Source: Methylobacterium soli (GTDB taxonomy: Bacteria; Pseudomonadota; Alphaproteobacteria; Rhizobiales; Beijerinckiaceae). From it: a stretch of 64,000 nucleotides of DNA. Position 1 is the stretch's first letter. Every line of letters starts with the position of its first letter. The position numbers were made by a program, and so were the translations under genes. The stretch spans positions 87,315 to 151,314 of the forward strand of contig NZ_VZZK01000013.1 in assembly GCF_008806385.1 (NCBI RefSeq), written 5' to 3'. This document shows positions 42,819-51,715 of this stretch, in pieces. Under the pieces are notes generated by a model. It saw only the letters and a list, made by a program, of their open reading frames with translations. It ran no database searches and had not been told where the DNA came from.

Positions 42819-43408
42819 GGCGCCCCCCGCGGCTGGCCGGGGATGTCGGTCCAGATCTTCTTCGGCTCGGCCTTCAGCTCGTCGCCGCTCTTGCGATCGA
42901 ATTCGGGGAAGTCGCGCAGGAGGCGCGAGGCCACATCGAGATTGAACTTGGCGTCCCAGAAATCCGGCCATGCCTGCAGGGCCCGCCGGTAATCCTGGCG
43001 CGCCAGGGTGATCAGCGGCCCGGCGGGGTCGAGTTCGTTGCGCGCGAGATGCGCGAAGGCCCGGCGCAGGCGCGTATTGGCGAGGGCGTAGCGCGCCCGG
43101 GCTCCGAGTTGCGTCTCGGGCCCTGTCTCCAGGGTCTCGATCAGTCCCTCCGCCTCCTCGGTCTGGCCGCGCCGGGTCAGCGCCATCACGCGCGCGAGCC
43201 GCAGGGGCGCCGGCGCCTCCGCCGTGATGGGGATGTCCCGGCCGGCGTCGAGGGCGGCGATTCCTGCATTCGCCCGCGCGCCGCGCCAGGCCGAGAGTCC
43301 GCAAGCGGCGGCCCCCGCGAGCAGGAGGACGGGCAGGGCGAGGAGGAGGCGCGGGCGCGCCCGCCCCCAGGCGGCGCGACGATCCGGCAGCATGGCTTGC
43401 GCGCTCAT
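42815..43408 (-). CDS. mxaK: Methanol oxidation protein MxaK
   Basis: A 197-residue protein with a single N-terminal membrane segment (LLLALPVLLLAGAAACGL) and a periplasmic TPR-like helical domain (RYALANTRLRRAFAHLARNE, then YRRALQAWPDFWDAKFNLDVASRLL). In AM1, MxaK works with MxaA, MxaC and MxaL in calcium insertion. It overlaps mxaC and mxaL by four bases each, so the group is translated as a coupled set. Confidence 0.86.
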   Translation of the reverse strand: MSAQAMLPDRRAAWGRARPRLLLALPVLLLAGAAACGLSAWRGARANAGIAALDAGRDIPITAEAPAPLRLARVMALTRRGQTEEAEGLIETLETGPETQLGARARYALANTRLRRAFAHLARNELDPAGPLITLARQDYRRALQAWPDFWDAKFNLDVASRLLRDFPEFDRKSGDELKAEPKKIWTDIPGQPRGAP

Positions 43409-44472
43409 GCGGCGATCGTCCGGGGCGGTACCGGCGCGGCGGCACGGATGCGGGGCGCGCCGGAGCGGCGCAGATCGACCGCGATGAGCTTGGCGGCCAC
43501 CAGGATCGCGAGGCCGAGGGCCGCGAGGGCGTAGGCGAACCCCGCCAGATCGCGCCGCGGCCGCGTCTCGACGTAGGGGATCGGGTCCCGCTCCAGGCCC
43601 TCGATCTGACGGATCGCCGCGGCGACCGCCTCGGGTCCCTCGGCCTCGAAGGCGCGGTAGGGCACCGCGAGGCTGCGGAAGAACAGGTCGAGGTGGCGCT
43701 CGGGCGCGGCCTGCGGCGTGTCCTCGCCGGTGGGCTTGTCGGCGATGCCCGGGGAGCCCTTGGTGCGCAGGAACAGCCAGTACAGGTTCGGGCGGATGCG
43801 CGCGAAGGCGGCGCGCAGGCCGTCCTGCACCCGCGGGTCGATCACGGCCGCCCCGTCGGAGACGAGGAGCAGAACCCGGGAGGCGTCGGGGCGGCCCGAT
43901 CCGAACTGCGCCAGCGCCATCCCGAGGCCGCGGGCCACGTTGGTGTAATCGAGGCCGGGCCGGTCGATGGCCTGGATCGCGGCGCGCACCGCCGCGTGGC
44001 GGTCGGTCATCGGCAGAACGAGCATCGGGGCGGTCGAGAAGGCGGTTACGGCGAAGAGATCGTGGGCGCGGCTGCCCACGAAATCCCCGAGGATCCGGCG
44101 CGAGGCCGCGGCCTTCGATTCCTCCGCCCCCGAGGGCTGCCGGCCCGCGAAGGTCTCGTTCATGCTGCCCGAGCGGTCGATCAGCATCGAGACCTCGGCG
44201 CCGATCCCCGTGCGGGTGACGCGGGCGCCGCTGCGATAGGGCCCGGCCAGCGCCAGGACGAGGGCCCCGACGGCGAGGCAGCCCGCGCCGCGCAGAACAA
44301 GCCCGATCCCCCGCGAGAGAGTGTCGGAGGGGACGGCGCCGAGGCTCGGCAGCGGCGTCGCGCGTCGGGGCGAGAGCCAGAGGGGCAGGAGCGCGAGGGG
44401 CAGGAGCCAGAGCAGGAGCGGCTGCTCCGCGCCGAGCCGGGAGGCTTCGGACAGGACGGACAGGCGCGTCAC
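43405..44472 (-). CDS. mxaC: VWA-domain calcium insertion protein MxaC
   Basis: A 355-residue protein with two N-terminal membrane segments (LLLWLLPLALLPLWLS and LAVGALVLALAGP), a periplasmic or cytoplasmic VWA domain with a complete metal site (LIDRSGSMNET, LDYTNVARG, LLVSDGAAV), and a C-terminal membrane segment. Required with MxaA, MxaK and MxaL for calcium-loaded methanol dehydrogenase. GTG start overlapping the mxaA stop (GTGA). Confidence 0.88.
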   Translation of the reverse strand: MTRLSVLSEASRLGAEQPLLLWLLPLALLPLWLSPRRATPLPSLGAVPSDTLSRGIGLVLRGAGCLAVGALVLALAGPYRSGARVTRTGIGAEVSMLIDRSGSMNETFAGRQPSGAEESKAAASRRILGDFVGSRAHDLFAVTAFSTAPMLVLPMTDRHAAVRAAIQAIDRPGLDYTNVARGLGMALAQFGSGRPDASRVLLLVSDGAAVIDPRVQDGLRAAFARIRPNLYWLFLRTKGSPGIADKPTGEDTPQAAPERHLDLFFRSLAVPYRAFEAEGPEAVAAAIRQIEGLERDPIPYVETRPRRDLAGFAYALAALGLAILVAAKLIAVDLRRSGAPRIRAAAPVPPRTIAA

Positions 44473-45380
44473 GATGCGGCCTCGCGCTCGGCCGCCGCGA
44501 GGCCGCGCGCGGTCGCGGCCGCCCGTGCCAGGGGCCATTGCGCGCGCGCCGCCGCGACGCCGCCCCCGAAGAAGGCGAGGCGGGAGGCCGCGAAGAACCG
44601 CGCGAGCTCGGGCCCATGCGGGCGGAAGGCGGGATGACGCGCGAGGAAGCCCGGAAGGTCGTCGGCAAGCACCCGGCGCCCATCCATCTGGTCGACGCCC
44701 CGGTGCAGCGCCAGCAATCCGTCGCGATAAACCGCCTCGCCCTCCGGGCCGCGTGCGAGGGCCGCGAGCTGGCGCTGGGCCAGGGCGAAGGCGCGGGTCC
44801 GGCGCTGGCGGAAGGGCCACCAGGCGCGATCGAGCGCGAGCCAGAGCAGAGACGCGAGGGCGAGGACGGCGAGACCGAGCGCGGCGTTCCGGGCCGGGGC
44901 GGGATCGAGCCGGGGCGCGGAGCCATCGGGGCGCAGGTAATCGGCGGGGTCGTCGCGCCGGGGCGGCTGGACCTCGCGCAGGGGCGAGACGCCGAAGCTC
45001 CAGGCCGGGACCTGAACCGGGGCGCTCGTCGCGCCGCGTCCGTCGTCGCGCACGAGCGTCACGGGGAAGCCCGGGACTTCGAGGCTGCGCGCGTCGAGGG
45101 CGGCATAGAAGGTCTGGTAGGTCAGCCGCAGGCGCTGGCGCGGTCCCGCCGTCTCGGTCTCGACGGCGCGCAGGTCGAGCCAGTAGGTCAGCGGGCCGGG
45201 CCTCGGCAGGGAGGCCGATTGGAGAACGAAGCCGTCCTCCGCCTCGATCTCGACGGTCGCCTGGACGAGGTCGCCGAGGAAGTAGCCGAAGGGGCGCGGC
45301 GTGCGCACCTCGATAGCGTGAACCTGGGCGGCAGCCGGGGTCGCGGCCAGCAGGGCGAGGAGGAGCCAGAGGCGGCGCAT
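44469..45380 (-). CDS. mxaA: Methanol oxidation protein MxaA
   Basis: A 303-residue protein with a signal peptide (WLLLALLAATPAAAQ), a periplasmic beta-rich domain to about residue 165 (GYFLGDLVQATVEIEAEDGF), one membrane segment (ALGLAVLALASLLWLAL), and a cytoplasmic helical tail. MxaA is part of the calcium insertion system. It follows mxaS by five bases. Confidence 0.88.
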   Translation of the reverse strand: MRRLWLLLALLAATPAAAQVHAIEVRTPRPFGYFLGDLVQATVEIEAEDGFVLQSASLPRPGPLTYWLDLRAVETETAGPRQRLRLTYQTFYAALDARSLEVPGFPVTLVRDDGRGATSAPVQVPAWSFGVSPLREVQPPRRDDPADYLRPDGSAPRLDPAPARNAALGLAVLALASLLWLALDRAWWPFRQRRTRAFALAQRQLAALARGPEGEAVYRDGLLALHRGVDQMDGRRVLADDLPGFLARHPAFRPHGPELARFFAASRLAFFGGGVAAARAQWPLARAAATARGLAAAEREAAS

Positions 45381-45385
45381 CCGCC

Positions 45386-46228
45386 TCAGCTCCCGAGGAG
45401 GTGGCGGCTCAGCGCCTCGGGATCGAAGCGGTCCGCGAGCCGGAAGGGCGCCCGGCCCTGGCGGCGAACCAGGCGCCCGAGCCGCGCCAGGCGCTGCGCC
45501 TCGCGCTCCAGCCAGCGGCGGCGCAGGGCCGGCCGCATCAGCACCGCGCGGCGGCCCGCCCCTTCGAGATCCTCGATCTCGAGGAGGCCCCAGGAGGGCA
45601 GGCCCGCCTCCTCGGCCGAATCCGCGACCACGACGGGCACGACGTCGTGGAAGGCGAGGGCGGCTAAGACCGCGTCGAGGAGGGCCTCCGGCCAGCGGAA
45701 ATCGGAGACCAGGAAGACGAGCTTCGGCCGGCCCGCGATGCGGCGGGCGGCGGCGATCAGCCCGGCGGCGCTCCGGCCCGCGGGCTCGGCGCTGGCGATC
45801 CGCGCCGCCGCCGCGCGGGCCTCGTTGCGCCGGCGCGTCGCCGGCAGGGAGAGATCCTCGCGGATGTCGGCATCGCAGGCGAGGAGGCCGAAGCGATCGC
45901 CGATGCGGGTCGCCGACGCGGCGAGCCCCGCGCACAGATCCCCCACCAGGACCATCCGGTCGGCCTCGCCCCGGAAGCGCATCGAGGCCGAGAGGTCGAC
46001 GAGCGCCCAGACCTCCAATGCGGTGCGGCTCTCGAAGCGCCGGACGACGATGCCCTCGAAGGGGTCGCGCAAGCTCGCGCGCACGTCGATGCGCCGAGCG
46101 TCGGGCAGGCGCCAGAACGGCACCTGATCCTTGAACGTGCCGAGGCCGCCGGCGTCCCGCCCGCGATGGGCGCCGACCGCCGAACCCCGGGCCCGCCAGC
46201 GCGGCAGGTAGAGGATGTCGCCGCTCAT
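45386..46228 (-). CDS. mxaS: DUF58/VWA-like protein MxaS
   Basis: A 280-residue soluble DUF58 protein. The N-terminal part has VRASLRDPFEGIVVRRF, and the VWA-like core carries the metal site ALVDLSASMRF and LVSDFRWP. DUF58 proteins pair with MoxR ATPases, and here mxaR is directly upstream with a four-base overlap. The pair probably acts as a chaperone for assembly of methanol dehydrogenase; the exact role of MxaS is unknown. Confidence 0.88.
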   Translation of the reverse strand: MSGDILYLPRWRARGSAVGAHRGRDAGGLGTFKDQVPFWRLPDARRIDVRASLRDPFEGIVVRRFESRTALEVWALVDLSASMRFRGEADRMVLVGDLCAGLAASATRIGDRFGLLACDADIREDLSLPATRRRNEARAAAARIASAEPAGRSAAGLIAAARRIAGRPKLVFLVSDFRWPEALLDAVLAALAFHDVVPVVVADSAEEAGLPSWGLLEIEDLEGAGRRAVLMRPALRRRWLEREAQRLARLGRLVRRQGRAPFRLADRFDPEALSRHLLGS

Positions 46229-47259
46229 GGGGCCGGCACCGTGTCGAAGACCGCGCGGCAGAGATCGGGCACGATCTCGGCCCGGCGCAATTCGTGGATC
46301 GGCTCCAGGAAGACCCGGTGGGCCATCACCTCGGGGAAGATCGCCCGGATGTCCTCCGGCACCAGCCAGTGCCGGCCCTCGAGCCACGCGCGCACCCGCG
46401 CGGCGCGCACCAGGAAGGCGATCCCGCGCGGCGAGGCGCCCCCCTGAACCAGGCCCTCCATGTCGTCGATGCCGGGCAGGCGGATGCCGGCGGCGGCGGG
46501 GCGCACCAGCGCCTCCCAGAGGGCGACCACGTAGGTCTCGATCGCCGGGCTCGCGCTGATCCCGTGCTGGATCGCCGCCGCGATGCCCTGGATCGCCGCC
46601 TGATCGAGGATGGCGGGCGCGATCTCGGCGATCAGCGCGTCGGTGTCGTGGAAGCGCGGATCGAAGACCAGCGTCCGGCGGGTCGCGGCATCCCGCGGCG
46701 CCTCGAGGCCGATCTCCATCAGGAAGCGGTCCCGGGCGGCGGCGGGAAGCTCGAAGGTCTCCTCGCGCTCGACGCGGTTGCGGTCGGCGAAGACCTGCAG
46801 GTTCGGGAACCGGTACTCGCGGTTGAAGGCCGAAAGGCTGCGCTCGGCCATCAGGCGCAGCAGAAGGGCATGCACCTGCGGCCGGGCCCGGTTGATCTCG
46901 TTGAAGAAGAAGATCGCCAGGTCTTCGGATGCCCGCAGGACCGGGCCCGGCTCGACCCGGGGGCGCCCGTCATCGGCCAGATAGGTGTGGTAGACGAGGT
47001 CGGAGGGCATCATGTCGACGGTGCCCTCGACGCGCTCGTAGGCGCCCCCCATCGCGCGCGCGACCGCCCGCAGGAGGGTGGTCTTGCCGACGCCGACATC
47101 GCCTTCGAGCAGGACGTGGCCGCGGGCGAAGATCGCGATGGTGACGAGCCGGATCGCGCGCTCCTGGCCCAGGACCGCGCTCCCCACCGCCCGCTCGAAG
47201 CAGCCCGCCGCCTCGCGCCAGTCCGTGAGCATCGCGTCGTCGCGGCGGATGTCGTTCAT
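46225..47259 (-). CDS. mxaR: MoxR-family AAA+ ATPase MxaR
   Basis: A 344-residue AAA+ ATPase, the founding member type of the MoxR family. Walker A is GDVGVGKT (residues 53-60), Walker B is DLAIFFFNEINRARP, and the C-terminal lid contains GASPRGIAFLVRAARVRAWLEG. It likely remodels proteins during methanol dehydrogenase maturation with the VWA proteins downstream. It is separated from mxaI by 94 bases holding a strong hairpin. Confidence 0.9.
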   Translation of the reverse strand: MNDIRRDDAMLTDWREAAGCFERAVGSAVLGQERAIRLVTIAIFARGHVLLEGDVGVGKTTLLRAVARAMGGAYERVEGTVDMMPSDLVYHTYLADDGRPRVEPGPVLRASEDLAIFFFNEINRARPQVHALLLRLMAERSLSAFNREYRFPNLQVFADRNRVEREETFELPAAARDRFLMEIGLEAPRDAATRRTLVFDPRFHDTDALIAEIAPAILDQAAIQGIAAAIQHGISASPAIETYVVALWEALVRPAAAGIRLPGIDDMEGLVQGGASPRGIAFLVRAARVRAWLEGRHWLVPEDIRAIFPEVMAHRVFLEPIHELRRAEIVPDLCRAVFDTVPAP

Positions 47260-47304
47260 GCGCTGGGGCCCGCGATCACTTGGCTTGTCGAGGGGATGGG
47301 CGGA

Positions 47305-47334
47305 GCGGATCCCGGGACGGGCCCCGGGATCCGC
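47305..47334. repeat. Strong inverted repeat between mxaI and mxaR
   Basis: GCGGATCCCGGG and CCCGGGATCCGC form a perfect 12-base stem with a six-base loop, 20 bases after the mxaI stop. No T tract follows on the transcribed strand, so it may block 3' decay of the mxaFJGI transcript or reduce readthrough rather than terminate outright. Confidence 0.65.
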
Positions 47335-47353
47335 CGTGCACGCGCCGAGGCGA

Positions 47354-47644
47354 TCAGTTCGCCGCGATCTTGCTGACGTCGTACTCGAACTTGCCGGTCT
47401 TTTTTGCAGCCTCGATGCGCTTCCGGTTGCGCTCCTCCATCGCCTTGATGGAATCCGCCTGCTTGTTCAGTTCCTTGGGGTCGTGCTTGGGGTCGTATTT
47501 CGTGCCCGCGATCTTGTCGGGGAAGCCGGGCTTGGGCTCCCAGCACACGCCGGCCGCCTTGCACTTGGTGCCGTCATAGGCCAGCGCCGGGATGGCCAGG
47601 AGGGCGCCGGCCGCCAGGACGGCCGCGTAGGTGAGTGTCCGCAT
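47354..47644 (-). CDS. mxaI: Methanol dehydrogenase small (beta) subunit MxaI
   Basis: A 96-residue precursor: a 22-residue signal peptide ending IPALA, then a 74-residue mature protein beginning YDGTKCKAAGVC. This is the same mature length as the AM1 beta subunit. The two N-terminal cysteines can form the known disulfide, and the Lys- and Glu-rich C-terminal helix (ADSIKAMEERNRKRIEAAKK) wraps the large subunit. It occurs with calcium-type MxaF and not with XoxF. GGAGG lies seven bases before ATG 47644. Confidence 0.95.
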   Translation of the reverse strand: MRTLTYAAVLAAGALLAIPALAYDGTKCKAAGVCWEPKPGFPDKIAGTKYDPKHDPKELNKQADSIKAMEERNRKRIEAAKKTGKFEYDVSKIAAN

Positions 47645-47724
47645 GGTGTTTCCTCCGTTCTTGCGACGCGCTTCGCCGCGTTGCGCCGTCACGATGATCT
47701 CGCGCGGCGCGACTTCCCCCCGGA

Positions 47725-48318
47725 TCAGTTCTCCAGCGGCTTGCACTGGCCCTTGACGTCCTGGGGGAAGGTCTCTCCTTCCTTGAAGGGCTTGTAGGCC
47801 TTCTTCTGCTCGGCATTGAGCCAGACCGCATCCTGGGCCGGACCCGTATAAAGGTGGCGGATCCAGGCGATGACCTGCAGCATCTCGTCGGGCGTGAGAT
47901 TCTCGTTATGCGGGCCCATCATGCCGTTGGCGCCGCCGAAGATCGTGGAGAACAGGCCCGTATCCTCGGTATTGGCCGGATAGGTCCAGTAATTGTCGTT
48001 GAGGCCCGGCCCGAGCTTGCCCTCGGCAAGGTGACCGTGGCAGCCCGAGCAGGAGGTCGCGAACAGGCTCTCGCCGTTGCGCAGGCATGACTTGTCGTCG
48101 ATGTAGAGGTTCTTGCCGGATTCGAAGAAGGCCTTGACGCCGGGCGTGTCGCGCCCGCCCGCCTTGCCCTCGGCGGTATCGAGCACCTCGCCCGTCACGG
48201 TGTTGCGGAAGACGGTTCCGGATTGAGGGCCGGCGGCCGGCTGGGCCAGGGCGGTGACACAGGCCGAGGCCAGCGCGAGCCCCAGGATGGCCGCGAGGCG
48301 TTTTGTCTGTCTGTTCAT
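47725..48318 (-). CDS. mxaG: Cytochrome cL MxaG
   Basis: A 197-residue periplasmic cytochrome, the specific electron acceptor of methanol dehydrogenase. A signal peptide (LAAILGLALASACVTALAQ) precedes one haem site, CSGCH at residues 90-94. The following NDNYWTYPANTEDTGLFSTIFGGANGMMGPHNENLT segment contains the probable Met ligand. Electrons pass from PQQ in MxaF to this haem and then to a class I cytochrome. It lies between mxaJ and mxaI as in AM1. Confidence 0.94.
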   Translation of the reverse strand: MNRQTKRLAAILGLALASACVTALAQPAAGPQSGTVFRNTVTGEVLDTAEGKAGGRDTPGVKAFFESGKNLYIDDKSCLRNGESLFATSCSGCHGHLAEGKLGPGLNDNYWTYPANTEDTGLFSTIFGGANGMMGPHNENLTPDEMLQVIAWIRHLYTGPAQDAVWLNAEQKKAYKPFKEGETFPQDVKGQCKPLEN

Positions 48319-48366
48319 GCTTGGATCGGCTCTGAGAGGGAAGGCGGGCGCCGTGGATCGGCGCGC

Positions 48367-49284
48367 TCAGTTGGAGGCGCGGGCGAGCGGCACGCCCTCC
48401 TGCTTCAGGATCGCGGCGATCTGCGGCTTCGCCTTCACCAGGGCGGCGTCGAGTTCGCGGCGGAGATCCTCGTCGCCGCGGCGCACCCCCATCGATTGGT
48501 CGAAGCTCTGGGCCATGCGCTGGCCGTCGCTGCGCACGGTGTCGTCCGGTACCGGATTCATGCGCAGGGGCGTCGCGGCGTCCCGCACGTAGCGGGCGAT
48601 GTCGGGCGCGAAGGCGACGCCGACATCGGCCTTGCCGGTCGCCACCTCGCCCACCATCCGGGCCGGATCGATCTGGGTGTACTGGTTGCGCGGCGCGCGG
48701 AAATTCACCAGCGAGTAGAGGTAGGCCATGTCCTCCTCGTAGCGGCCGATATCCTTGAGCATCGCCTCGGCGGGGGTGCCGAAACCCACCACCATGTGGC
48801 CGACCTCCTTCAGGCGCGGATCGGCCCAGGACTTCACGTCGAGGTCGCGGTCGGCGCGGGTGAGGAAGACGTAGCCGCTGCGGTAATAGGGCTTCGTGAC
48901 GAGCACCCGCGGATCATCGCTGTCGAGGCCGACGACGACGTCGCAGAGCTTCTTGTCGAGCCCGTCGCGGACGAGATAGATCGCGGGCTTGGACGACCAG
49001 ACGAAGACGGGCTTGCGCCCCATCGCCTCCGCGACGGCCGCCGCGATGCGGTTCTCAAGCCCCGAGCCATCCTTCATCGAGAGAGGCGGCTGGCTCTCGG
49101 CGGCGCAGATGCGCAGGGTGCCGGGATCGGCCTTCCCCTCGGCCCGGGCGGGCTCGCTCGCCGGCGGGCGCGGCTCCTGCGCCGAGGCAGGGGCGCCGAG
49201 CCAAGCGGGGGCGCCGAGCCAGGCGAGGGCGATGAGGCAGGCCGCGGGCGCGGCCGCGCGGGATCGTCCGGTGACGCGCGACAT
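48367..49284 (-). CDS. mxaJ: Periplasmic solute-binding-like protein MxaJ
   Basis: A 305-residue exported protein of the family 3 solute-binding fold, with LRICAAESQPPLSMKDGSGLENRIAAAVAEAMG at the mature N-terminus and KADVGVAFAPDIARYV later. The signal peptide contains a short tandem duplication (AWLGAP twice), also visible in the DNA near 49195-49230. MxaJ is needed for active methanol dehydrogenase and is thought to assist its assembly. It lies 186 bases after mxaF, across a gap containing two hairpins. Confidence 0.92.
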   Translation of the reverse strand: MSRVTGRSRAAAPAACLIALAWLGAPAWLGAPASAQEPRPPASEPARAEGKADPGTLRICAAESQPPLSMKDGSGLENRIAAAVAEAMGRKPVFVWSSKPAIYLVRDGLDKKLCDVVVGLDSDDPRVLVTKPYYRSGYVFLTRADRDLDVKSWADPRLKEVGHMVVGFGTPAEAMLKDIGRYEEDMAYLYSLVNFRAPRNQYTQIDPARMVGEVATGKADVGVAFAPDIARYVRDAATPLRMNPVPDDTVRSDGQRMAQSFDQSMGVRRGDEDLRRELDAALVKAKPQIAAILKQEGVPLARASN

Positions 49285-49378
49285 GGGTCTGTTGTCCGTT
49301 TCCTCTGGCGTTTCTCGTTCGCGCGGCGGCTCGATCAGGGCGTTCCCAGGACGGCGTCGCGCGCGATGCTCCGGCCTC

Positions 49379-49413
49379 CGGACGGATCCCGGGGCAGGCC
49401 CGCGATCCGTCCG
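49379..49413. repeat. Inverted repeat in the mxaF-mxaJ gap (mxaJ side)
   Basis: CGGACGGATC and GATCCGTCCG, perfect ten-base arms with a 15-base loop. The loop contains CCGGGGC and GCCCG, which can extend the stem. Confidence 0.6.
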
Positions 49414-49430
49414 GAATCCGTCAGGTGAGG

Positions 49431-49460
49431 TCCCCGGATCGGCTTGGCTCGATCCGGGGA
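49431..49460. repeat. Inverted repeat directly after mxaF
   Basis: TCCCCGGATC and GATCCGGGGA, perfect ten-base arms with a ten-base loop, beginning ten bases after the mxaF stop. It is a candidate for 3' protection of the abundant mxaF message and partial termination. Confidence 0.62.
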
Positions 49461-49470
49461 GGTTGCCGGA

Positions 49471-51354
49471 TTATTTTGCGGCGCGCTGCTCGTACTCGCC
49501 GACATTCGGATCGTCGTAGGGGCCCTTGCCGTCGAGCGAGAACACCATCACACCGCCGCCCATCTGGGTGTAGTTGGCCAGCTTCTTGAAGGCGCCGACC
49601 GCGCCGAGCCCGGCGGTCGGGTCCTGCAGGTCGAAGACGAGGCCGACGCCCGGCCAGCCGCCGACGCCGTAATAGATCGCGACGTATTGCGTGCCCTTGT
49701 GGCTGTAGGTCATCGGGTAGCCGATGGCGCCCGAGGGCAGCTTGTACTTCCAGAGCAGGTCGCCGTTGTCGGAATCGCGCGCCTTGATGTAGCCGTCGAG
49801 GGTTCCGTAGAGCACCAGGCTTCCGGCGGTCGCCGTCGTGCCGCCCCAGACGGCGAAGCGCTCCATCTTCTCCCAGTTGAACTTGCCGGTGATCGCGTTG
49901 TAGCTCTTGATCTGGCCAAGTCCCTCGTAGTTCTGCCGGTCCCCCTTCGGACCCGGATACATGTTCAGCGTGGCGCCCACGAAGAACTGACCCGCCCGGT
50001 AGGGCAGCATGAAGGGTTCCCAATCCATGCAGATGTGGTTGATGCCCATGAAGAAGGCCTGCCGCTTCGGATCGTAGGAATCGTGGCCCTGATTGTGGTA
50101 GCCCATCGCCGAGGGGCAGATGTCCTTGGCGAGGTGGTCCATGCGGGTGCCGTATTCGGGGTCGCGCACCGGCTGGCCGGTCTTCAGGTCGACCGACTTG
50201 AAGACGTTGACGGTGTCGTCGATCTTGTTGGCCGAGACCAGCGAGCCGTCGGTGCGGTCGAGCGTGTAGACGATGCCGTTGCGATCCGGATGGGTCAGAA
50301 GCTTGCGCATCTTGCCATCCTTGTCCTTCTGCTCGGACAGCATCATCACGTTGACGCCGGCGTAATCCCACTCGTCATGGGGCGTCTTCTGATAGCCGAA
50401 CTTCGCCTCACCGGTGTCGACGTCGCGGCCGAAGATCGTCATCGTCCACTTGTTGTCGCCCGGGCGCATGGTCTCGTTCCAGGGCGCCGGGTTTCCGGTG
50501 CCGAAATAGATCATGTTCGTGCCCGGGTCGTAGGCGTACCAGCCCCAGTTGGTGCCGCCGCCGATCTTCCAGGCGTCGCCCTCCCAGGTGGCCGTGCCGA
50601 GGCCCTTCTGGCCGTAATGCGCGTTCTTGATGTTGAAGTCGTCGGCCAGAAGCAGGTCCTTGTCCGGGCCGGTCGCGTAGGCGCGCCACTTCTGCTCGCC
50701 GGTGCGCACGTCGTAGGCGGTGAGATAGCCGCGCACGCCGAGCTCGGCGCCGGACGAGCCGATGATCACCTTGTCCTTCACCACGTAGGGCGCGATCGTG
50801 AGGGTCGAGCCGACCTTGATGTCGGAATTCTCGACCTTCCACACCGTCTCGCCGGTCTCGGCGTTCAGGGCCGCGACGTTGCCGTCGAGCTGCGTCTTGA
50901 GGATCAACGACGGAGTCTTGCCGTCGCCGGGCCAATAGGCGAGGCCGCGATTGACGAGGTCACAGCAGGCGACCGCGCGGGCGGCCGGATTCTGCTTGGG
51001 CTTGTCCTGCCAGAGGATCGTGCCCGGATCGTTGAGGTCGAGCGCGAAGGTGTTGTTCGGGAACGAGGTGTGGACGTACATCTTCCCGTTGACGACGAGC
51101 GGCGCACCCTCGTGACCATTGAGCAGGCCGGTGGAGAAGCTCCAGGCCGATTTGAGGTTCTTGACGTTGTCCTTGTTGATCTGGGTGAGATCGCTGAAAT
51201 TGTTGGAATCGTAGTTCTTTCCGGGCATGACCCAGTTGTCGTCGCTCTTGGCCATGTCGACGAGCTTGTCGTTCGCCTGGGCCATCCCGGCCATCCCGAT
51301 CGGTGCCAAAGCCATCACGGCGAGCACCGACACCGAGTTCAGAAACCTGCTCAT
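49471..51354 (-). CDS. mxaF: PQQ methanol dehydrogenase large subunit, calcium type (MxaF)
   Basis: A 627-residue precursor of the periplasmic quinoprotein that oxidises methanol to formaldehyde. The 27-residue signal peptide ends MAGMAQA. Mature Cys103-Cys104 (precursor 130-131, ACCDL) form the vicinal disulfide over PQQ. The catalytic Asp is in EWDYAGVN; the residue two further on is Ala, as in calcium enzymes, where XoxF has an Asp for lanthanides. Propeller tryptophan-docking motifs recur throughout. AGGAG lies seven bases before the ATG. Presence of mxaI supports the heterotetramer. Confidence 0.97.
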   Translation of the reverse strand: MSRFLNSVSVLAVMALAPIGMAGMAQANDKLVDMAKSDDNWVMPGKNYDSNNFSDLTQINKDNVKNLKSAWSFSTGLLNGHEGAPLVVNGKMYVHTSFPNNTFALDLNDPGTILWQDKPKQNPAARAVACCDLVNRGLAYWPGDGKTPSLILKTQLDGNVAALNAETGETVWKVENSDIKVGSTLTIAPYVVKDKVIIGSSGAELGVRGYLTAYDVRTGEQKWRAYATGPDKDLLLADDFNIKNAHYGQKGLGTATWEGDAWKIGGGTNWGWYAYDPGTNMIYFGTGNPAPWNETMRPGDNKWTMTIFGRDVDTGEAKFGYQKTPHDEWDYAGVNVMMLSEQKDKDGKMRKLLTHPDRNGIVYTLDRTDGSLVSANKIDDTVNVFKSVDLKTGQPVRDPEYGTRMDHLAKDICPSAMGYHNQGHDSYDPKRQAFFMGINHICMDWEPFMLPYRAGQFFVGATLNMYPGPKGDRQNYEGLGQIKSYNAITGKFNWEKMERFAVWGGTTATAGSLVLYGTLDGYIKARDSDNGDLLWKYKLPSGAIGYPMTYSHKGTQYVAIYYGVGGWPGVGLVFDLQDPTAGLGAVGAFKKLANYTQMGGGVMVFSLDGKGPYDDPNVGEYEQRAAK

Positions 51355-51461
51355 TCTGCGTCTCCTAGCCTTGTCGTCCCGTCTCTCGACGTCGCAGTCT
51401 CGCGGGACCTTCGCGATGCCGGCTTAAGGACAGACCCAAGTCGATGATCGGATCATGCGAC

Positions 51462-51502
51462 CAATCATAAGAAATTCTACTGTGAAACTTATCTTATGAT
51501 TG
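51462..51502. promoter_or_regulatory. Long inverted repeat in the mxaF promoter region
   Basis: CAATCATAAGA and TCTTATGATTG are perfect 11-base arms with a 19-base spacer, in a strongly AT-rich patch about 110-150 bases before mxaF. A TAGAAT sequence on the minus strand (51479-51474) within the spacer could be the -10 box. A smaller palindrome, ATGAT-N3-ATCAT, lies at 51444-51456. The arrangement suits a dimeric activator such as a response regulator. Confidence 0.6.
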
Positions 51503-51715
51503 ACTTATTACTGTCCCTGCTGCTGATATTTCTAGGCTCATGAGCACGGGCCTGTCTTTAGAAGGTTCGACATTTCTTTCCGGGTATATTCGGCAAAACC
51601 TCCGCGATGCTTTGGCAGAGACAACTTCGACGCTTGACCGGGCCGCGCGCAGCGTCACCATGATGGCGACGAGGGGTCGGTCCGGGGGTGACCGCCGGCC
51701 ACGGGAGGCAGGCCG

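Noticed and set aside
49471..51354. Assignment as lanthanide-dependent XoxF
   Set aside because: The residue two after the catalytic Asp is Ala, mxaI is present, and the cluster is mxa-ordered, so this is MxaF.
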